A stretch of DNA of 64,000 nt, from positions 5,742,647 through 5,806,646 of the forward strand of contig NC_087067.1 in assembly GCF_963678635.1 (NCBI RefSeq). Reading direction: 5' to 3'. The first letter of the stretch is position 1; each line of letters begins with the position of its first letter. The notes under the pieces are model-generated. The model made no database searches. It had not been told where the DNA came from and saw only the letters and a program-made list of their open reading frames with translations. Shown here in pieces: positions 1 through 11,199 of this stretch. Source of the stretch: Symsagittifera roscoffensis (taxonomy: Eukaryota; Xenacoelomorpha; Acoela; Convolutidae). A program made the translations under genes and the position numbers.

Positions 1-242
1 CAACTTATTGATCTTACTTTTTTGTGGAACTTTATGAAAGTTTTGTCCCCTGTAATTGTTTGTGTCAGACTTTAAGCACGCTTCATTGTTCTTAACTTTT
101 AGAGAACCTTTACTAAGTTCAACAACCCATTTTATTGTTAGGAGGCTTCTTTAAGACAGCCATGAACTCCGTAACTATTTCATATTAGCCCGCCGACCAA
201 ATATTGAAAAAAATGGAGCAAAAAGCTTAACTTCTGTGCTTA

Positions 243-1806
243 CAGATTTCTGTTCTTCTATGTTCTTTTGCGCCCAAATTTTTCTGATTAACATTTTTTT
301 TGCATAGTTTAAACACTGTCCCTCCCTCTTAAATAAACATAAACTTGAAAACCCACTTCAATGGTGAAATTAAAACGTACAAAAAACCCAGGTCGAAGAA
401 ATACACACATATAACTTTTTTTTGTCAATCGCATTCGGTGAAACAAGCCTTAAGTTCTTTATCTGCGAGCCTCTGATGTGTCTAGGAGCTAGTTTTCTAT
501 AACACCTTCGCCAGTTCCTACCACAGTGACAACAACCGAATCCTTGCAATTCCCATCTGTGTTTAAATAACAACAAGATCAAGAATTCAGTATCTTCTCA
601 AAGAAAAGCTCCAAGAAAAACAGCTGATAAAGTTATTTGTCACGATTTCATCAAAAGCTCCCTAACGAAAAATCGCAGCAGTTTCTTCAAAAAAAAACGG
701 CAGCAGAAACTGTCGCAACGCGGAAATGGTTTGCACAAAAAAAGAAGTGGTGAAGGCAACAAAGACGGATCCCCGGATACTTTCAGGGTTTTGAAGAGAG
801 ACAAAAAACCTTAAAAGATACCAAATATGCATAAAATCAACGATCTGTTTCTGAAAAAAAGAAAAAAAAACCCTGCAATCGTCAAGCAGTATCGTGATTT
901 TAAACAAATTTCAACTCTAGTACTCACAATATCCAGAGCATTTTCCAATAAACTTGATGTTCTGAGCAGACCAGTTTGGAGCAAAAAAAATCTAAATAAT
1001 TTTCCTAGAAACAAAAAAAAACAACAGATTTCTGTTCTTCTATGTTCTTTTGCGCCCAAATTTTTCTGATTAACATTTTTTTTGCATAGTTTAAACACTG
1101 TCCCTCCCTCTTAAATAAACATAAACTTGAAAACCCACTTCAATGGTGAAATTAAAACGTACAAAAAACCCAGGTCGAAGAAATACACACATATAACTTT
1201 TTTTTGTCGATCGCATTCGGTGAAACAAGCCTTAAGTTCTTTATCTGCGAGCCTCTGATGTGTCTAGGAGCTAGTTTTCTATAACACCTTCGCCAGTTCC
1301 TACCACAGTGACAACAACCGAATCCTTGCAATTCCCATCTGTGTTTAAATAACAACAAGATCAAGAATTCAGTATCTTCTCAAAGAAAAGCTCCAAGAAA
1401 AACAGCTGATAAAGTTATTTGTCACGATTTCATCAAAAGCTCCCTAACGAAAAATCGCAGCAGTTTCTTCCAAAAAAACGGCAGCAGAAACTGTCGCAAC
1501 GCGGAAATGGTTTGCACAAAAAAAGAAGTGGTGAAGGCAACAAAGACGGATCCCCGGATACTTTCAGGGTTTTGAAGAGAGACAAAAAACCTTAAAAGAT
1601 ACCAAATATGCATAAAATCAACGATCTGTTTCTGAAAAAAAAAGAAAAAAAAACCCTGCAATCGTCAAGCAGTATCGTGATTTTAAACAAAATTCAACTC
1701 TAGTACTCACAATATCCAGAGCATTTTCCAATAAACTTGATGTTCTGAGCAGACCAGTTTGGAGCAAAAAAAATTCTAAATAATTTTCCTAGAAACAAAA
1801 AAAAAC
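243..1806. repeat. 782-bp tandem duplication inside the first unit
   Basis: Positions 243-1,024 and 1,025-1,806 are almost identical copies in direct orientation with a period of 782 bp; for example the same CAGATTTCTGTTCTTCTATG starts both. They differ mainly in A-run lengths and a few substitutions. Their high identity contrasts with the strong divergence between the larger units, so this duplication is much more recent. No coherent protein is encoded; open frames in it are short and overlap homopolymer A runs. Confidence 0.9.
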
Positions 1807-2779
1807 AATCAGAAACAAAACTGAAGAATTTTTGGCTAGTACATACTATTATGGTTGTGCAGAAGGCTCAAAGTTGATTAATTAGAAACTTGCTTGAAGT
1901 AATAGGGCGCCTGGAATCCAAATTCTCCTTTGCAATAACAGAAAGAGTTAATACATTTTACTTCTTCGTCCCTATTACATCATCTTTTGTAGCCTTCCCA
2001 GCCCTTCCATCATCCTTCAACAAAACGCCTTCCAGCGCTTTCTCGGATGACTCTAATTTTTCAAAGCTATTCAGAAACTGCTCTATGTGAAATTTTGTAC
2101 TCCATTTCCCCGAAGCAAAATGAACAATTTAGGTGGTGAAAGCAACTGTTTAATAATACAGTTAATTTCCTAGACCTCAGAATCAAAAGTCACTTCAAGA
2201 TATTGAGCAAATAATAAAAAAGAAAACTACGAACTAGAACGTGGAGCTCAAATCGACAAACACTTCAGAAAACTTTTCACTCAAGTGGAAAAAATCATCA
2301 AGGAGAACTCTCAAATGAAACATTTTCATTGACGAACTGTTAGTGGACCCTGTCAAAAAGCAGACATTTTTTGCATTTTTGTCAAAAACGTTGAACAACA
2401 CAAGATTTCTCATGGAGAAGAAACATCTATCTACCAAACAATAGACGCTGAACCACCTAAAACAGATGAGTAGCTTCATTTGTTGCACCCAATACCACTT
2501 TGAAAAACTACTTCTCATCTAACCATTTTTCAAACCCGATGCACAAAAGGCAAGGCAAGGACTCAGATCCTTCAACGAACGATAAGGTAACTTCACCATT
2601 TCTTTTTTGCCGTTATATAAGCAATTTTCTTGATGCTGGGCTCGAATACGAAAAAACCAAATCATAACGGGCTTCAATTCAAACAGTTGTCCTATTAACT
2701 CGACCTTGATTGTTACAACACAGCAAGAATCATTGCTCTTACGTCTGGCGCCTATCACGAGGTAAAATCTCAATTTTTG

Positions 2780-3060
2780 AAGAGAACAGTGGAAGTGTAT
2801 CTCAATCAGCGGTACAACATTTTCAGAATACGATGACCCCAGTGCCAAATGCTTTTAGTAATGAAAATTTGTTGCCAGTTTTGTCGACCTCAAAAAGCTC
2901 GGCATGTGATCAACCGAAAAGTTTGATCCTGCGACCTCCTTCCCGCTCTCCGAGTGTAAAAGCTTTCAGTTTTACTGAATTCACCAATCATGAAAGAGCA
3001 TCACTACGAAAACAGTTTTTCTTCTGGACTTAACAGGACATTTCAGAGAAGCGATAGACA
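2780..3060 (+). pseudogene. Conserved unidentified segment of the BEL/Pao unit, copy 1
   Basis: The + strand translation contains QHFQNTMTPVPNAFSNENLL and, further on, FTNHERASLR. Related readings recur in the other units near 4,860-5,035 and 8,340-8,543, so the segment has kept a recognisable protein frame across copies. It lies upstream of the gag DUF1759 part in each unit and could be the N-terminal gag region or leader sequence. I do not recognise a domain. It has no support outside this array, and the copies carry stops at different places, so it is a remnant. Confidence 0.35.
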
Positions 3061-3174
3061 GCAACAAGTTTTTAGCAATCCAATTACATTCAAAAACAAC
3101 ACTGCTCTTTTAAGGGCCAGCATCACTTCATTTATTTAAACAAAAATGACTGCCAAATAAATGCATTCAACTAC

Positions 3175-3290
3175 TATCTTAGGTAATTTTCGACCCTCTT
3201 TTTCACGATTCAGCTGTACAGGATTTCGACCAGAGATTCGGAAATCCGCAACATGTTATTGACGCTTCTTGTAAAGTTTACTATTAACTC
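3175..3290 (+). pseudogene. BEL/Pao gag (DUF1759) fragment, unit 1
   Basis: The + strand reads DPLFHDSAVQDFDQRFGNPQ followed by HVIDAS. This is the characteristic end of the DUF1759 capsid-like domain of BEL/Pao gag, where an L/F-x-x-RFGNPQ motif precedes a short helix. Only the last part of the domain survives; a stop follows within about ten codons. The same motif recurs at 5,440-5,520 and 8,930-8,990, which supports common descent. Confidence 0.65.
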
Positions 3291-4720
3291 CGTAACTATT
3301 TCGGCATAAGCCCGCCAACGCAATATAGAGTAATAGTTTGAACCGAATAAATTTAGTATTTCGTGTGCAAAAATTACCTTGCAAAGTCATTGTACCTTTG
3401 TGGCTACAGTTTTCTGCTATGTTATTTGTGTTTTCTTTAATCTATTATTACAAAGTTCAAACACTTCCCAGGCCTCTAAACTAAACATAAATTTGAAAAC
3501 GTGCTTCATTGGCGAAAATCCACGTCGAAATCCATGTCGAAGTCCATACAAAAATCCACGTCGAAGAAATGCACATTTATAAATCAATTTAACAATGACA
3601 TTTGTTGAAACAAGCCTATACTTTTTTTGCGAGCCTCTAATATGTCTAGGATTTTAAAAAAAATTGGAACAATGCCATCAAAAACTCCCTGAAACATCGA
3701 AGCAACATTTGCGGAACAAAATCACTAGTGCAATGCAACAAAGAGGGATCCTCTGATACTTTCCCGGTTTTCAAGAGAGACAAAAACCTAAAAAGATACA
3801 AAATATGCATAACATTGAAGATGTGTTTCTGAAAAAAGAAAGAAAACCCTGATATTCTCAAGCAGTATTGTACTACTTATCAATTTTAAGCTCTAGTACT
3901 GAGATTGTCCAAAGCAACTTCCCATAACCTTGGATGTTCTCAGATTTTACCAAAGTTTCATTTTTTAATCTTTAGTGACCTGGTTGAGTTTTTAGGGCGC
4001 CTATAATGTAATTTCTTGTTCGCAATATCAAAAAGTGTTAAAAAGTTTTAACTTCTCATCGCCTTTACATGACCTTTTGTGGCCTTTGTATCTTCATAAA
4101 GTCGCCTTTCCGCATTTCATCAAAAGAAAATACAATTTCAAAACAACTAAAAGCTGCTCTAAATCGCCTTTTGTACCCAATTTCTTCGAAGCAAAATATT
4201 TTCTGAGACCTCAAATCAAAATTAGGTTTAAAATAGAGATTGAGCAAAAAAAGAAAAGTATGAAAGTGAAATTCTAGCTGAAATCTAAAATCACTTCATC
4301 AAATTTTTCATTTACGTGGAAATATTCAGCAAGGAAAAAACTCAGGTGGAGTATTTTCCTTGACGAATTGTCGGAAGAACATTTCGAAAAGCTGAAACAT
4401 TTTGTAAACTAAAATTAGCCATAGTCGAAACCACCGAAAGACTAACGGTTTGGCAACGACAAGAAACATCTATACATCAAACAATAGAAGCTCAACTACC
4501 TAAAATAGATTAATATACTGCTTTCAACGGTCAGTCGTCACATCTAACCATCCTTCAGACCCAATGCACAAAAGACAAATCAGGAACTCTGATCCTTCAA
4601 CGCACAACTAGGTACCTTCGCCAGTTCTTCTTTACCAATAATAGCAACTTCATTAATCATGGTCTCGAGTTTGGAAAATTAAAACTGTATGATACAATCT
4701 CAATTGGCTCTTATTCAATA

Positions 4721-5035
4721 ATGTGTCCTATAAGTTCCACCTTGGTAGTTACAACACAGCAGGCATCATCGTTCTTTCCTGACCAATCATTGCAGCAAAT
4801 GTCCGAAGTCTACAACAAGGTCCAATCAAGAGAAGATAGCGATGAAAGCTTCTCTCAATTGACGGTTCATCAATTTCAGAATACGATGACCTCAGTGCCA
4901 AATGATTATAGTAATGAAAAGTTGTTTTCTGTTGTATCGATCTCAATTAGTTCGGCAGTTGATCAACCGAGTATTTTCATTCTGCGACCCTTTCCTGCTC
5001 ACCGACTGTATTTGCATTCAGTTTTGCTCATTTAA
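4721..5035 (+). pseudogene. Conserved unidentified segment of the BEL/Pao unit, copy 2
   Basis: An open frame of about 104 codons includes VHQFQNTMTSVPNDYSNEKL, which matches the copy at 2,780-3,060 at roughly half its positions or more. It ends before the gag DUF1759 fragment that starts near 5,279. The function is not recognised. Its conservation is best explained by the array having formed from one coding ancestor. Confidence 0.35.
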
Positions 5036-5278
5036 TCAATCATGAAAATGCATCACTACGACAAACAGATTCATCCTGAACTGATCAGCGACATTTCAGA
5101 GAAGTGATACACAGCAACAAGCATTTAGCCATCCAATATTATTTAACAACAACTTTTTTTAGTACCAAGCAGCACAAGCAGATGCTTTCAACTAGTATCA
5201 AAGGTAACCTTAGGCAAAATACCCTATCTTTAGCAAACTTTATAGGAAATCAACACACTCACCGAAATCATCGCTCAA

Positions 5279-5520
5279 CTAAACTGCCGGAAATTGGTTT
5301 CCAGAAACTTGGCCGAGATCCTCTGAAGTAGAATGAAGGATTGGCGTGAAAAACAATGAACGAACAAGCTGCCTACAAAAACTGGTAGTTGAAGCTGCTA
5401 GAGATGAAATAGTGGGAGTGATTTGCCCTCCTATTTTCCACGATTCAGTTTTACAGGAACTCGACACAAAAATTGGAAATCCGCAACGTGTTGTTGCCTT
5501 TTTTTGTAAAAATTTATCGT
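5279..5520 (+). pseudogene. BEL/Pao gag (DUF1759) fragment, unit 2
   Basis: The reading starts with KLPEIGFQKLGRDPLK, which fits the opening of DUF1759 gag (LPKLELxKFxGDPLxW). After a frameshift it continues through NERTSCLQKLVVEAARDE and then VLQELDTKIGNPQRVV. These are the start, middle and end landmarks of the domain in the right order and spacing. At least one frameshift and one stop break it. In a live element the protein would form the Gag shell of the BEL/Pao particle; here it is a relic. Confidence 0.75.
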
Positions 5521-5549
5521 TGTGAGGTTTTGATAAATCCGTCAATATC

Positions 5550-6970
5550 TCCATATCTACTTTGGCATTAGCCCGCTGACCCAAAATTGAATAATGTTTG
5601 GAGCGATTACTTTTAGTGTTTCGAGTGCGAAAGCTACCTTGCAGAGTCACTGTATTTCTGTACCTACGGTTTTCTGCTATGTTCTTTTATGCTCGAATTT
5701 TTCTGATTAATTGTTTTTTGAATATTTAAACACTTCGCCCTCTGAATTAAACATAAATTCGAAAACAAGTACAGTGAGTCCAAGTCGGCAAAAGAGAGAC
5801 ATAAACTTTATTTTGTCAATCGCATCAGTGAAACATATCAACAATTTTTTTCCTTCAAGCTTCTGATGTGTTTAGTAGCTAACTTTCTAAAAATTTTTCA
5901 CCAGACCCTAACACAGTGACAACAACAAGAAATGAAAAGCCGAGTCCTTGCAACTCCTAGACTTTGGTTAATCAGAAACAAGATCAAAAAGCCAGTTTCT
6001 TCTCTCAGACACGCGCTATGTGTGTAAAAAGGGGAAAAGCAGCAGGTAAAAATATCTGGCACTCTGTCATCAAAAACTCCCCACAAAACCTTGCAGCAAA
6101 ACATTCGTTACAAGATCACAACAGAAAGTATGGAAACGCGGAAATTGTTCGCAAAAAAAGAAGTCGGGTAAAGCAGCAAAGACGGACCCCTGATACTTTC
6201 TTCATCAAATTTTTCAATCACGTGTAAAAACTCTTTAATGAAAACACTCAAGTGAAATAACTTAATTCACGAACTTTTGGTAGCACATTTCAAAAAGTTG
6301 AAATTTTTTGCAAAAAAATTATTCATATTCAAGACATACGGTTTCTCAACGACAAGGAACATCTATACACCAAACAGTAGAAGCTTAACTACCAAAAATA
6401 GATGAGTAGCGTCAAAACTTGCTCCCAATACCGCTTTGAACGGTCAGTCGTCATCCAACCATCCTTCAGACCCAATGCATAAAAGACAAATCAGGAACTC
6501 AGATCCTTCAACGCACAATTAGGTATCTTCAGCAGTTCTTCTTTGCCAATAAAAGCAACTTCCTTGATGATGGGCTCGACTCCGGAAAATAAAAAATTGT
6601 ATCAAACAACCTCATTAGGATCTAATTCAGTAATGTGTCCTATAAGTTCTACCTTGGTAGTTACAACACAGCAGGTATCATCGTTCTTTCATGACCAATC
6701 ATAGTAGCAAACATCCGAAATCTAAAAAAAGGTCCAACCCATATTTTTAGAGGTCCAATAAATGAAAGTTTCTTTCATTGTTCGGTTCATCAATTTAAGA
6801 ACACGATCACCTCAGTGCCAAGTGATTATACTATTGAAAATGTGTTACCTGTTGTGTCGACCCCAAATAGCTCGGCAGATGATCAACCAAATAGTTTCAT
6901 CCTGTGAGCTCCCTCATGCTCACTGGATGTAAATGCAATCAAATTTGCTCATTTAATCAATCATGAAAAT
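5550..6970. repeat. Deleted unit 3 of the BEL/Pao array
   Basis: It begins with the same block as units 1 and 2 (GGCATTAGCCCGCTGACCC at about 5,562). Near 6,200 it jumps to sequence that lies much later in unit 2 (about 4,300). At about 6,970 it jumps back to an early-unit sequence that starts unit 4. No gag DUF1759 reading is present. Open frames at 5,898-6,227 on both strands are not conserved in sister units. Confidence 0.55.
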
Positions 6971-8726
6971 CAAAAAGTCATCAAAAACTACCTAAGAAAA
7001 CATCGCAGCAAAGTTTTCGTTACGAAATTACAACAGAAATTGTGAAAACATGGAAACTGTTTGCACAAAATTGAAAAAAGTGGAGCAAGAAGGACGGAAC
7101 CCCCAATAACTTCCCGGTTTTCAAGTTAAAAAACCTAACAGTGTACCAGTTATGCATACTACAAAAGATCTGCTCCCGAAACAAAAGAAAACCTTGATTT
7201 TGTCAAGCAGTATCGTAATCTGCGTCAAAGTTAAGCTCTGGTACTCAGAATATCCAGAAAAATTTCTAATAGCCGTGATGTTCTCGGCAGACCAAGTTTG
7301 AACAAAAAAATCCAAAATCACTATGCGAGAAGCAATGAAACGATCAAAAAAAGCTAAATTTTTTTTGATTAGTGTATGCACTTGAGTCTTTGCCAAGGTT
7401 TCAAACTTGATTCTTTAGTGACTTGATTGAAATATTAGGGCGCATAAAATCTTACGTTTCCTTTGCATTATCACAAAGTTTTGATAAATTTTGACACCTC
7501 ATTGCCTTTACATCACCTTTTGTAGCCTTTCCAACCCTTCCATCACCCCTCAACAACTCGCTTTCTAGCGCTTCATCGCAAGAATTTACTTTTTTAAAGC
7601 AACTTGAAACGGCTCTAAGGCACCTTTTGTACTCCATTTATCCGAAGCAAAATAAACAAAATAGACGGCGAAAGCAACTTTTTAAACGACAATTAAATTT
7701 TTGCAACTCAGAACTCAGAATCAAAAGTCAGATCAAATTAGAGGTTGAGCAAATAAAAGAAAACTGCAAACTTTATCGGGTTAATCAATGAGCACACTCA
7801 ACTAGAGTGTTATCAATGATGAGTTGCTAGTGGATCATTTCAAAGCAGAAACTAAACATCGTCAAAAACGTTGAACGACATACGATTTCTCATCGACAAG
7901 AGACATCAACACACCAGAAGTTGCATCAAATACCGCTCTGAACAGTTAGTCGCAATCCAATCATCCATCAGACCCAATGCACAAAAGACACATCGGGAAC
8001 TCAACTACTTCAATGCACGATTAGGTATGTTCGACAGTTCTTCTTCGCCAATAATAGCAACTTCATTAATAATGGACTCGAGTTGAGAAAATAAGAATTG
8101 TATGACACAATCTCAATTGGCTGTAATTCAATAATTTGTCCTATGAGTTTTACCTTTGTAGTTACAATACAGCAGGCATCATTGTTCTTTCGTGACAAAT
8201 GACAGCAACAAACGTCTGGCGTCTGTAACATGGTCCAGTCGATAATTTTGAAGAAAACATTGCAAGTTTCTCCCAATCAGCGTTTCATCAATATCAGAAT
8301 ACGATGACCTCAGTGCCAAATGATTAAACTAATGAAAATTTGTTACTTGTTCTGTCGACCTCAAAGAGATCGGCAGGTGATCAATCGAAAGTTTTCATTC
8401 TGCTTCTTCTTTCTCACTCACCTACTGTAAATGGATTCAGTTTTGCTTATTTCACCAATCATGATAATGCATCACTACGACGAACAGTTTTATCCTGTAC
8501 TGATCAGCAACATTTCAAAGAAGTGATAGACAGCTACAAATAATTAGCAACCCAAATTGATTCAAAAACAACAGTGCTCCTTTTAATGCCCAGCATCAAT
8601 TCGCTTAATCAAACAAAACAGTGCAAAACAAAGCCTTCAACTTGTATCAAATGTAACCTCAAACAAAATACCCTATCTTTAGCAAACTGAATAGGAAAGC
8701 AACAAACTTACCGACATCATCGTTCA
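6971..8726 (+). repeat. Unit 4 of the BEL/Pao array, upstream part
   Basis: This unit restarts from an early-unit sequence and carries the blocks shared with units 1-3, including ATAGCAACTTCATTAATAAT near 8,050 and the conserved + strand frame at 8,340-8,543 (FTNHDNASLRRTVLS). It leads directly into the best-preserved gag fragment at 8,727. Short open frames on the minus strand (for example 7,452-7,637) have relatives in unit 1, but I see no domain in them. Confidence 0.5.
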
Positions 8727-9124
8727 ACTAAACTGCCGGATTTTGTTTTCCAGAACTTTTACCGATAACCCCGAAGTAGAAGGAATGGATCAGCGTGTTC
8801 AAATCGGCCTTTCTTAACAATCAAAACGTCACACACAATTAACGAACGAGCTGCCTACAAAGACTGGAAGTTGAATCAGCTCGAACAACGGTAGTGATTT
8901 GCGACCCAAGACCTTACAATTCAGCTTGTCCTGAATTCGACCGAAGGTTCGGATTTCCGCAACATAACATGTTGTTGCCATTTTTTGTAAAAGAGTTGAA
9001 GTCTTGGAACACAACTCATTTCAAAGACCATATAGATCCAATCATCTATGAAGTTTTTCTCAGAAAACTTGTTCTAAGTATCAGTGCTCATGAGTTTAAC
9101 GCACACCTAAAATCAAGATTTTGA
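8727..9124 (+). pseudogene. BEL/Pao gag (DUF1759) pseudogene, best preserved copy
   Basis: In order, the + strand shows KLPDFVFQN, then a tryptophan-bearing KEWISVFKSAFLNN, a NERxxCLQ-like stretch, CPEFDRRFGFPQH, FFVKELKSW, and a final part ending HEFNAHLKSRF before a TGA. This follows DUF1759 closely from end to end. One in-frame stop and one frameshift near 8,760-8,850 break it; from about 8,894 the frame is open for 76 codons. It is the last unit of the array and probably the gag that belonged with the protease-like remnant at 9.65-9.8 kb and the pol sequence beyond the Maverick. Confidence 0.8.
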
Positions 9125-9614
9125 ATGGGTAGAACCAGGCACAAAATGAAAATTTCAATAAACGTGGAGGCACTTTTTAAGGCAAAACAAAAATAGTGAA
9201 CATCCAAAACTACTGGAAAGGAAAACTGAAACACCAGTTAATTAAATAGCCTATTAATAACATATATCAAAATTTAGACTGGAAAACCAAAGTAGCAGTA
9301 CCAACTTCAATTCAAATCACGCCTTAACATCACAGTCTTCACGAAGCAATTTTAAACAATGTCCTCTAGATCAGGCATTGCAGTCGCAAACATCATTATT
9401 GCTTCATGATCAGAGCTTCAATCGAGCGGAATCATCTAATTCTCTTAACATCGGAACTCCGCTCAGTATCTAACTGTGAAACACTTCCATTGAAACACGA
9501 TCCCCTACAAAATGTGCACCAGCGTTTTCCTAAAAAAAGCAAATCAATGCTTTTGATGCGATTCTAACTGTTTGATCCCATATTTTTTTACACATAATAT
9601 GCAACTTTAGATAA
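9125..9614. other. Gene-free stretch between gag and protease-like remnants
   Basis: About 490 bp of AT-rich sequence with stops in all frames. By position it would be the C-terminal gag and zinc-knuckle part of the BEL/Pao element, but I could not recognise cysteine-histidine knuckles. Nothing else is visible. Confidence 0.4.
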
Positions 9615-9891
9615 ATGCAGCACCACATCTTATGCACTTTACAAGGCAGCAAAAAAAAATATTGCTCCGAGAAAACAAACCAACATATCTGTAGCAACAG
9701 CTTTTGGGCACTAATCGAAGAACGTGAAACTAGTCCGTTTGGCGTAAAATCTAGTCCGATTGGAATTATAACAGCATATAACGTTTATTCCGTTTGAGCT
9801 ATATTTAATCCTTGAAGTCTGACATCTCAATGAAGTTCCGGTGATAGAACCAAGTCCGTACAAATTATCATTATCTACTGTATCTCGAGTG
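9615..9891 (+). pseudogene. Probable BEL/Pao protease-region fragment
   Basis: The + frame at 9,615-9,797 includes FWALIEERETSPFGVKSSPI. BEL/Pao polyproteins have a stretch after the protease reading roughly ...EERxGxxxxPFAVKTPLGW, which precedes the reverse transcriptase. The match is short, and the usual final GW is degraded. Support comes from position: it lies after gag, and the next expected BEL/Pao sequence resumes beyond 24,697, on the other side of the Maverick. No protease active site is visible. Confidence 0.4.
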
Positions 9892-10025
9892 GTATATGTC
9901 GGGTAGATTTAGCCGAGGGTGGGGGGAGGATGAAGACTCACATGTATTAAGATAGACATTCCGATCTTCACTCTATGTATTAACATAGGGAACAGATTTC
10001 TCAGTGTATTAAGATAGGGAATAGA
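9892..10025 (+). repeat. Left terminal inverted repeat of the Maverick
   Basis: GTATATGTCGGGTAGATTTA opens the repeat. It continues through a G-rich run and the TGTATTAACATAGGGAA and TTAAGATAGGGAATAG motifs, all of which recur inverted at 24,561-24,696. Two internal GTATTAAsATAGG(G)A motifs inside the repeat resemble each other and may be terminal sub-repeats. The outermost base is not certain. Confidence 0.8.
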
Positions 10026-10029
10026 AAAT

Positions 10030-10478
10030 AGAATTGGTAAGGTTTCATAGTTTGTAAGATGGTAAGAGAGTAGTGCGAAAAACGTTTTTTTTTTAAATTT
10101 GTGTAGAAATACCCAATTTTTTCCCAAAAATCTCGGCGCGCGTTACCTAATTGGTAAGTATCATTGGTGTATTACGTGTAGATTATAGAATGAAAGCATC
10201 AAATTATGTTTTTTTAGTTCATGTTAAGTCAATGGTAAGAGTTTATGCGCAAGAACTTAGAATTTTTATCAAAAAAAAATGGGTTGAAGAAAACTTCAAA
10301 ACACGATAAGATTTGATATAATTTACATATCAACTAATTATTTAATTGATGGTTTTTAAAGCAGGGCTTTATCTACGTGAAACTATGCTGAAACCTACTG
10401 AAACTTCGAAGAATCAAGTGCATCGTATAGTAAATTTACTGCAAAAATTTACACTTACAAATAAAAAAAACAACACCT
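10030..10478. other. Gene-free DNA between left terminal repeat and protease
   Basis: About 450 bp of AT-rich sequence (over 65 percent A+T by eye) with homopolymer A and T runs and no open frame of note. It has no counterpart at the right end, where the terminal repeat follows directly after a truncated protease, so the right arm probably lost it. Confidence 0.5.
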
Positions 10479-10865
10479 TTATATGAAATTGTTTTTAAAA
10501 ATCAAAACAAGCGCATCATGAATATTAATCAAGTTTCTCTGGTAAAAATTACAGAGAAGAATCGCTTGATAAATTGCGTAGAATCTACACAAATGATCGG
10601 TTTTTTTTTGTAGTTTTCTGAGAACCTTTCGCCATTAAAAATTTGTTAGTAAGGAATAAGCTGTTCTTTTTTGACCCAAAGAAACAGCAAAGTAGTGAGT
10701 TTCGCCCAATCGAGCAATCATGATCCAGTGTTCTCCTCCATCATTGCCTGGAGCTGAATTACTTACTGCAAAAGAGTAATTTGTTAGTTGAGGAACTTTA
10801 TCAGAAGTGTAAGATCCCATGTCTTTCAACCTGAGTTCAGGAATTCTTTGGATAATTTGCAGAAG
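10479..10865 (-). pseudogene. Maverick adenain-like cysteine protease, left copy (nearly intact)
   Basis: On the minus strand, MGSYTSDKVPQ is followed by GEHWIMIARL (catalytic His), YFAVSLGQKR (normally FDSLG), then HLCRFYAIYQA (catalytic Cys), ending NNFI-stop at 10,479. This is the order of the adenovirus-type C5/Ulp1-like protease of Mavericks, which matures capsid proteins. One in-frame TAA near 10,635 splits an otherwise single frame; only about 50 codons follow it. The usual Asp or Asn of the third catalytic position is absent. The reading extends upstream of 10,829 through RIPELRLKDM, as in the right copy. It lies next to the major capsid gene on the same strand. Confidence 0.8.
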
Positions 10866-10999
10866 TGAAAAAAAATCCCGCTTTGCAATTGTTGGCTGAT
10901 TTACAGCTAGAAAAAATTGATGATTTGATAATGCATTTTAGGATCAGAAAAAGTAAGATTATTGACTTACGCGCATTTAGGTATTGAATAAACAAAGTC

Positions 11000-11190
11000 C
11001 CATGAACAAGTCGTATGTACTGGACAAAGGATATTGAACACTCTATTATGATATAGCTTGAAAAAATTATCCGGATTTTCAATTAAAAACATTCTAACTT
11101 TTGTGGGAGTTTTAGGTCCAAAGAAAAATAAAAAACAGATAGTACAGAGTCCAAACAATGAAAAGTCCCAAAAAAGTTACAACATTTTTA
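11000..11190 (-). pseudogene. Unidentified Maverick ORF between protease and major capsid, left copy
   Basis: The minus-strand frame includes FLIENPDNFFKLYHNRVFNI and a following CPVHTTCSWDF. The right arm has the same reading at about 24,115-24,250 (VKNSRNFFNLDCKTVFNNLC), so this was a real coding segment. It may be the N-terminal part of the protease gene or a separate small protein. No domain is recognised. Frameshifts separate it from the protease reading downstream. Confidence 0.5.
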
Positions 11191-11199
11191 TAGGAATCT

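Larger units (their letters stand above)
164..9124 (+). repeat. Head-to-tail array of diverged BEL/Pao 5'/gag units
   Basis: Blocks recur in the same order: one with a GCCCGCYGACC-like start and TTTCTGCTATGTTCTTTT, one with GGGCGCCTGGAATC-like sequence, one with GTTACAACACAGCA, and one encoding gag. Unit starts are near 164, 3,286, 5,550 and 6,971. The GTTACAACACAGCA block lies near 2,713, 4,749, 6,658 and 8,158. Units 1, 2 and 4 end in DUF1759-like gag sequence, so the unit is probably the 5' part (leader plus gag) of a BEL/Pao retrotransposon. The units have diverged by substitutions and indels, and all reading frames carry stops. Unit 3 lacks its gag end and part of its middle. The copies are old; whether they arose by unequal exchange or repeated insertion is not visible. 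Confidence 0.7.

Noticed and set aside
5898-6227. Overlapping frames of 68 and 87 codons on opposite strands
   Set aside because: Neither is conserved in sister units of the BEL/Pao array, and neither matches gag.
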